The translations under genes and the position numbers were made by a program. Below, piece by piece: positions 60,902-64,000 of a stretch of 64,000 nt of DNA. Location: the NCBI RefSeq assembly GCF_000420825.1, contig NZ_ATVR01000003.1, positions 62,001 through 126,000 on the forward strand. The letters are read 5' to 3'. Source of the stretch: Butyrivibrio sp. AE2015. Its GTDB lineage: Bacteria > Bacillota > Clostridia > Lachnospirales > Lachnospiraceae. The notes below the pieces were generated by a model that worked only from the letters and a program-made list of their open reading frames with translations, was not told the origin of the DNA and made no database searches. The number at the start of each line of letters is the position of its first letter. The first letter of the stretch is position 1.

Positions 60902-61792
60902 ATGGAACTAAGAGAGAATGCATTTTTTAAAAAAGCATATGAGATATCAAGAAAGACTTTGACATACGTATCACCTACGTTGGCATCTAAGTTTATTTTC
61001 AGAATTGCCAAGGGGAGAAGGCTTGATCTTAACAATCCTGTTTTGTTCGATGACAAGATTATGTGGCTTAAACTAAAAAAATATTATAAGAATCCCATTA
61101 TTACCCAATGCGTAGATAAATATGCAGTAAGAGATTATATAAAGGAATGTGGTTGCGAAGAAATATTGAATGATCTTATAGGAGTTTATGATAGCTCAAA
61201 TGAGATAAACTGGGATGAACTTCCGGATAAGTTCGCACTTAAGTGTAATCATGGCTGTGGATATAACATAATTTGTGATGACAAGAGCAAGCTGGATATT
61301 GAAAAGACCAAGAAACAGCTTGATGACTGGATGAAAGAGGATTATTATCTTAACTTTGCTGAAGTTAATTACAAATATGTTCCCAAGAAGATAATATGCG
61401 AAAAATATCTTGCTTCAAAAGATGGCTTTTTGCCTAATGATTATAAAATATACTGTTTTGATGGCGTGCCAAAGCTTGTTCTTACCTGCTATGACAGGGA
61501 TGATGAGAAAGAGCAGATACAGCTGGTATTTACTGACCTTGATTTTAATATTTTGGACTATGGTGCCGAGGGGATCAACGACGGACGTAAGATTGAGAAA
61601 CCTGAGTCTTTCGATAAGATGCTAGAGTATTGCCGCAAGCTTAGTAAGGGATTTCCATTTGTCAGAATGGATTTTTATGATATCGATGGAAAAGTATTTT
61701 TTGGTGAGATGACATTTACTCCGGCAGGAGGACTTGCCAAGTATTACAACGATGAAGGTCAGAAACGTTTAGGAGAAATGATATCAATATGA
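60902..61792 (+). CDS. ATP-grasp protein, TupA-like
   Basis: A 296-residue protein matching the TupA-like ATP-grasp family, common in surface-polymer loci and named from teichuronopeptide synthesis. RRLDLNNPVLFDDKIMWLKL near residue 39 and DKYAVRDYIKECG near residue 73 form the N-terminal signature. KFALKCNHGCGYNIICDD near residue 110 and FVRMDFYDIDGKVFFGEMTFTPAGG near residue 256 hold residues likely to bind ATP and metal. ATP-grasp enzymes join a carboxylate to an amine, so it may attach an amino acid to a uronic acid of the glycan. The start at 60902 has AAGGTG six bases upstream. Confidence 0.85.
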   Translation: MELRENAFFKKAYEISRKTLTYVSPTLASKFIFRIAKGRRLDLNNPVLFDDKIMWLKLKKYYKNPIITQCVDKYAVRDYIKECGCEEILNDLIGVYDSSNEINWDELPDKFALKCNHGCGYNIICDDKSKLDIEKTKKQLDDWMKEDYYLNFAEVNYKYVPKKIICEKYLASKDGFLPNDYKIYCFDGVPKLVLTCYDRDDEKEQIQLVFTDLDFNILDYGAEGINDGRKIEKPESFDKMLEYCRKLSKGFPFVRMDFYDIDGKVFFGEMTFTPAGGLAKYYNDEGQKRLGEMISI

Positions 61793-62913
61793 TGAAGGTA
61801 TGCTTTATCGGCGATGTGTATTTAAATCCCAAACATAATTGTGGCAACTTTACATTTTCAAAAGATGTGAAAGAGCTTTTTTCTGAATGTGATAATGTGT
61901 GTATCAATTTAGAAGCTCCTATATTAAATAAAAAAAATGCGACTCCACTAGATAAAAAGGGCCCTAATCTATATCAGGACTATTCAAGACTTGCAAGTTT
62001 TACAGAGCTTCAAAATGTGTCTTTTTGCCTGGCCAACAATCATATAATGGATTACGGCGAAAAGGGGCTAGATAGTACTATTTCCTTTTTAGGAGCTGAT
62101 AGATGCCTTGGAGCGGGTGATGATTGCTATAAAGAACTCATTGTTTCTGATAAAAATGGTGAACATACCATTGCTATTCTTGCAGTCGCAGAGAACGGAT
62201 TTGGATGCGAAGATGCAGAAAACGGTTATGGATATGCTTGGTTTAACAGCCACAAATTTTGGAACAAGCTTGATGAGCTAAAAGGGAAGTATAATTCACT
62301 TGTGGTAATATCTCACGCTGGCCTTGAAGATACAAATTTACCACTTCCTGAAATCAGAGAACATTATAAGAGATACATAGATCATGGCGCAGATGTGGTC
62401 ATAGCGCACCATCCACATGTTATTCAGGGAAAAGAAGTATACAAAGGTAAGGATATATATTATAGTCTTGGGAATGCTGTTTTCGAGCAGCTTGACACAG
62501 GAATTCCATATAATCCTGAAAGTATTGCAGTTGAACTCGAAGTAGATGGTACAAAGACGACAAGCAGAGTGATTCCTCTTAAGTATGAAGATGGAATACT
62601 TAAGAAAGATGAATCAGCTTTCATATTGTATGATAAGGCCTGTTCTCTATTGGAAGATGAGAGTAAGTATCAGGCTGAAGCTGATAAAGTCTGTCTTGAC
62701 TTCTATGCTAAAATCTATAGGAACTATTACGCGAGTATATTTGGACGTCAAAATAAATTAAAAAACCTGGTAATGTCAATTATGTATCTTTTTGGCAAGG
62801 ATATATTTGATGAGAGCATGCTCTTTCATAATCTCTTTATAGAAACCCATTATTGGTGCGTTAAGAGAGCATTACAGCTAAAGAGGAGAAGGCTTACAAC
62901 TAATGAAAATTGA
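61789..62913 (+). CDS. CapA-family protein (PgsA-like metallophosphoesterase fold)
   Basis: A 374-residue protein of the CapA/PGA_cap family. The order of metal-binding blocks is as expected: CFIGDVYLN near the start, NLEAPI near residue 42, LANNHIMDYGEKG (about residues 80-92), ISHAGLED near residue 174, and AHHPHVIQGKEVYKGKDIYYSLGNAVF (about 206-232). Several members sit in polyglutamate and polysaccharide clusters; their exact reaction is unsettled. There is no signal peptide or membrane helix. The start overlaps the stop of the TupA-like gene; ATG 61792 is an alternative. It ends 11 bases inside the next gene. Pairing with an ATP-grasp gene suggests peptide-type substitution of the polymer. 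Confidence 0.85.
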   Translation: MMKVCFIGDVYLNPKHNCGNFTFSKDVKELFSECDNVCINLEAPILNKKNATPLDKKGPNLYQDYSRLASFTELQNVSFCLANNHIMDYGEKGLDSTISFLGADRCLGAGDDCYKELIVSDKNGEHTIAILAVAENGFGCEDAENGYGYAWFNSHKFWNKLDELKGKYNSLVVISHAGLEDTNLPLPEIREHYKRYIDHGADVVIAHHPHVIQGKEVYKGKDIYYSLGNAVFEQLDTGIPYNPESIAVELEVDGTKTTSRVIPLKYEDGILKKDESAFILYDKACSLLEDESKYQAEADKVCLDFYAKIYRNYYASIFGRQNKLKNLVMSIMYLFGKDIFDESMLFHNLFIETHYWCVKRALQLKRRRLTTNEN

Positions 62914-63814
62914 GAAGTTATATGAAGCTACTTTGAGCACAAATGAAAATACCATCAATAAGCTTCACTATAAAATAAATAAAGCTCTTGTTAATCTCTT
63001 TTACCCAAGATTTGGTAAATGTGGGTATGGGCTTGATGACAAGCACAATGTAATTATCTCCCTTACCAGTTATCCGGCCAGGATTGATACGATTTATCTT
63101 ACCATCAGAACTCTTCTGAATCAGACATATAAGCCTAAGGGCGTATATCTGTGGCTTTCTGATGATCAGTTTCCTGAAAGAAAAAAGAGTCTCCCTGATT
63201 CACTTTTGGAACTGCAGAAGTATGGACTGAGCATAAAGTTTTGTGATAATCTGTATCCTCATAAAAAGTACTATTATACTATGCTTGAAAATCCTGATTC
63301 CGCTGTTGTAACTGTTGATGACGATGTATTTTACCCGGAAAACATGTTACAGAGACTTGCTGAAACAGCTGAAAAGTATCCTGATACTGTCTGCTGCTAC
63401 TGGGCGCATAGAGTTCATCCCGGAAATGATGCAGAGTCACTTTCTTATGATAAATGGAATTTGGAAAAAGAGGGATATGAACCGTCATATGGTATAATTC
63501 CAACCGGAGTAGGAGGAGTATTATATCCACCACATTGTTTAGCTCAGGAAGGCTTTGATAAAGAGGCCATCAGAGAATGTGCTCTTAGGACAGATGATCT
63601 GTGGCTTAAGGCAATGTCTGTCTTGAATCACAAAAAGGCAGTCCGTGTAGGTATTCCGGCCAAGATACCTTTTGCTATAGTTAAGACTCAGAAAACAGGT
63701 CTTTACTACGAAAATGTCAATCATAACAACAGCGCAGATTCATGGGAAAAGATAATCAAAAAATATCCCAAGTGCGCGGAGATACTTATAAATGAAAATG
63801 ATACAGAAGATTAA
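62903..63814 (+). CDS. Glycosyltransferase-like protein (GT-A fold)
   Basis: A 303-residue protein with the start of the fold at NVIISLTSYPARIDTIYLTI (about residues 50-69), then LLNQTYKPKGVYLWLSDDQFP and the acidic motif VVTVDDDVFYPENM (about 135-148), which fits a DxD site. PTGVGGVLYPP near residue 203 and RTDDLWLKAMSV near residue 235 are other blocks shared by this group of bacterial transferases. No membrane segments are found. It overlaps the CapA gene before and the membrane protein gene after, so it lies within an operon running out of the window. Confidence 0.82.
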   Translation: MKIEKLYEATLSTNENTINKLHYKINKALVNLFYPRFGKCGYGLDDKHNVIISLTSYPARIDTIYLTIRTLLNQTYKPKGVYLWLSDDQFPERKKSLPDSLLELQKYGLSIKFCDNLYPHKKYYYTMLENPDSAVVTVDDDVFYPENMLQRLAETAEKYPDTVCCYWAHRVHPGNDAESLSYDKWNLEKEGYEPSYGIIPTGVGGVLYPPHCLAQEGFDKEAIRECALRTDDLWLKAMSVLNHKKAVRVGIPAKIPFAIVKTQKTGLYYENVNHNNSADSWEKIIKKYPKCAEILINENDTED

Positions 63815-64000
63815 GCAAATAGATTTAAATATACTTGATATTCTTCTTTTTTTATCACTACTTTTACAGGATGTGGGAACATGGGGATTTCTTCCCCTCA
63901 ATGCCTTTCAGATACTGATCCTTTTGATGGGACTTGTCATGGGAGTGCAGATTATTCTTGGCAAAAAGAAGATAGTAGTTCCATACAAAGTGCTGATAAT
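63792..64000 (+). CDS. N-terminal part of a membrane protein (cut by window edge)
   Basis: An open frame starts with ATG at 63792, overlapping the end of the previous gene, and remains open to the window end (69 complete codons). The sequence is LNILDILLFLSLLLQDVGTW-like, with two hydrophobic helices separated by a short loop and then a basic KKKIVV stretch. The style fits the first two helices of an O-antigen polymerase or ligase (Wzy or WaaL group), but too little is seen to decide. GGAG (63778-63781) lies ten bases before the start. Confidence 0.7.
   Translation, partial: MKMIQKIKQIDLNILDILLFLSLLLQDVGTWGFLPLNAFQILILLMGLVMGVQIILGKKKIVVPYKVLI

Overview
The window looks like the chromosome of a moderately low G+C Firmicute of the family Lachnospiraceae, with Butyrivibrio or Pseudobutyrivibrio the best guess. 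This rests on AGGAG-type ribosome sites, the gene families present (a DUF6465-like small protein, AgrC-like GHKL kinase, Liv transporter, ROK fructokinase) and the style of the glycan genes. It is inference; no rRNA or other taxonomic marker is present. No tRNA, rRNA, CRISPR array, phage or intact transposase was found.

Most of the window is a very large surface-polysaccharide locus. Region 1 (1-30.8 kb, nearly all on the plus strand) holds glycosyltransferases of many families: GT4, GT2, GT11, GT17, DUF5672 and others. With them are decoration enzymes: a formyltransferase, a NodB-fold deacetylase-like protein, two AsnB-type amidotransferases, an acyl carrier protein, a VOC protein, an FkbH-like HAD enzyme, an MBOAT acyltransferase with an SGNH-like partner, and a pyruvyl transferase. 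Two possible export routes are present, an ABC half-transporter and a Wzx flippase. The run ends with a GH88/GH105-like protein and a ROK sugar kinase, closed by a strong terminator at 31739-31771.

Region 2 (31.7-33.3 kb) has three small genes of unknown function. Region 3 (33.4-38.5 kb) is a complete branched-chain amino acid ABC transporter operon, livKHMGF. The intergenic spaces after livK and after livH carry two related hairpin elements. Region 4 (38.5-44.7 kb) is a tightly overlapping run: a cytidylate-kinase-like protein, a large GT-C-like membrane protein, a stand-alone 5'-3' exonuclease, a PlsC-like acyltransferase and another GT-C-like protein. It meets an orphan AgrC-like histidine kinase on the opposite strand.

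Region 5 (46-64 kb) returns to glycan genes. It has GT-C/GtrII-like membrane proteins, one with an apparent C-terminal ricin-like domain, a PseC-like aminotransferase and GT-A transferases. A visibly AT-rich O-acylation module follows (MBOAT, DHHW protein, SGNH hydrolase), then a Wzy-like polymerase, a TupA-like ATP-grasp protein, a CapA-like protein and a membrane protein cut by the window edge. A nested perfect palindrome at 50214-50302 resembles REP/RAYT-type elements.

Together the genes would build a heavily decorated polysaccharide: glycosyltransferases assemble a repeat unit, tailoring enzymes add formyl, acyl, amide and pyruvyl groups, and Wzx/Wzy or the ABC protein export and polymerise it. 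The most unusual part is 6.1-16.4 kb, where an acyl carrier protein and an FkbH-like enzyme, normally found with polyketide pathways, sit between two AsnB paralogues and an MBOAT acyltransferase. This suggests a carrier-protein-dependent glyceryl or acyl decoration of the glycan.
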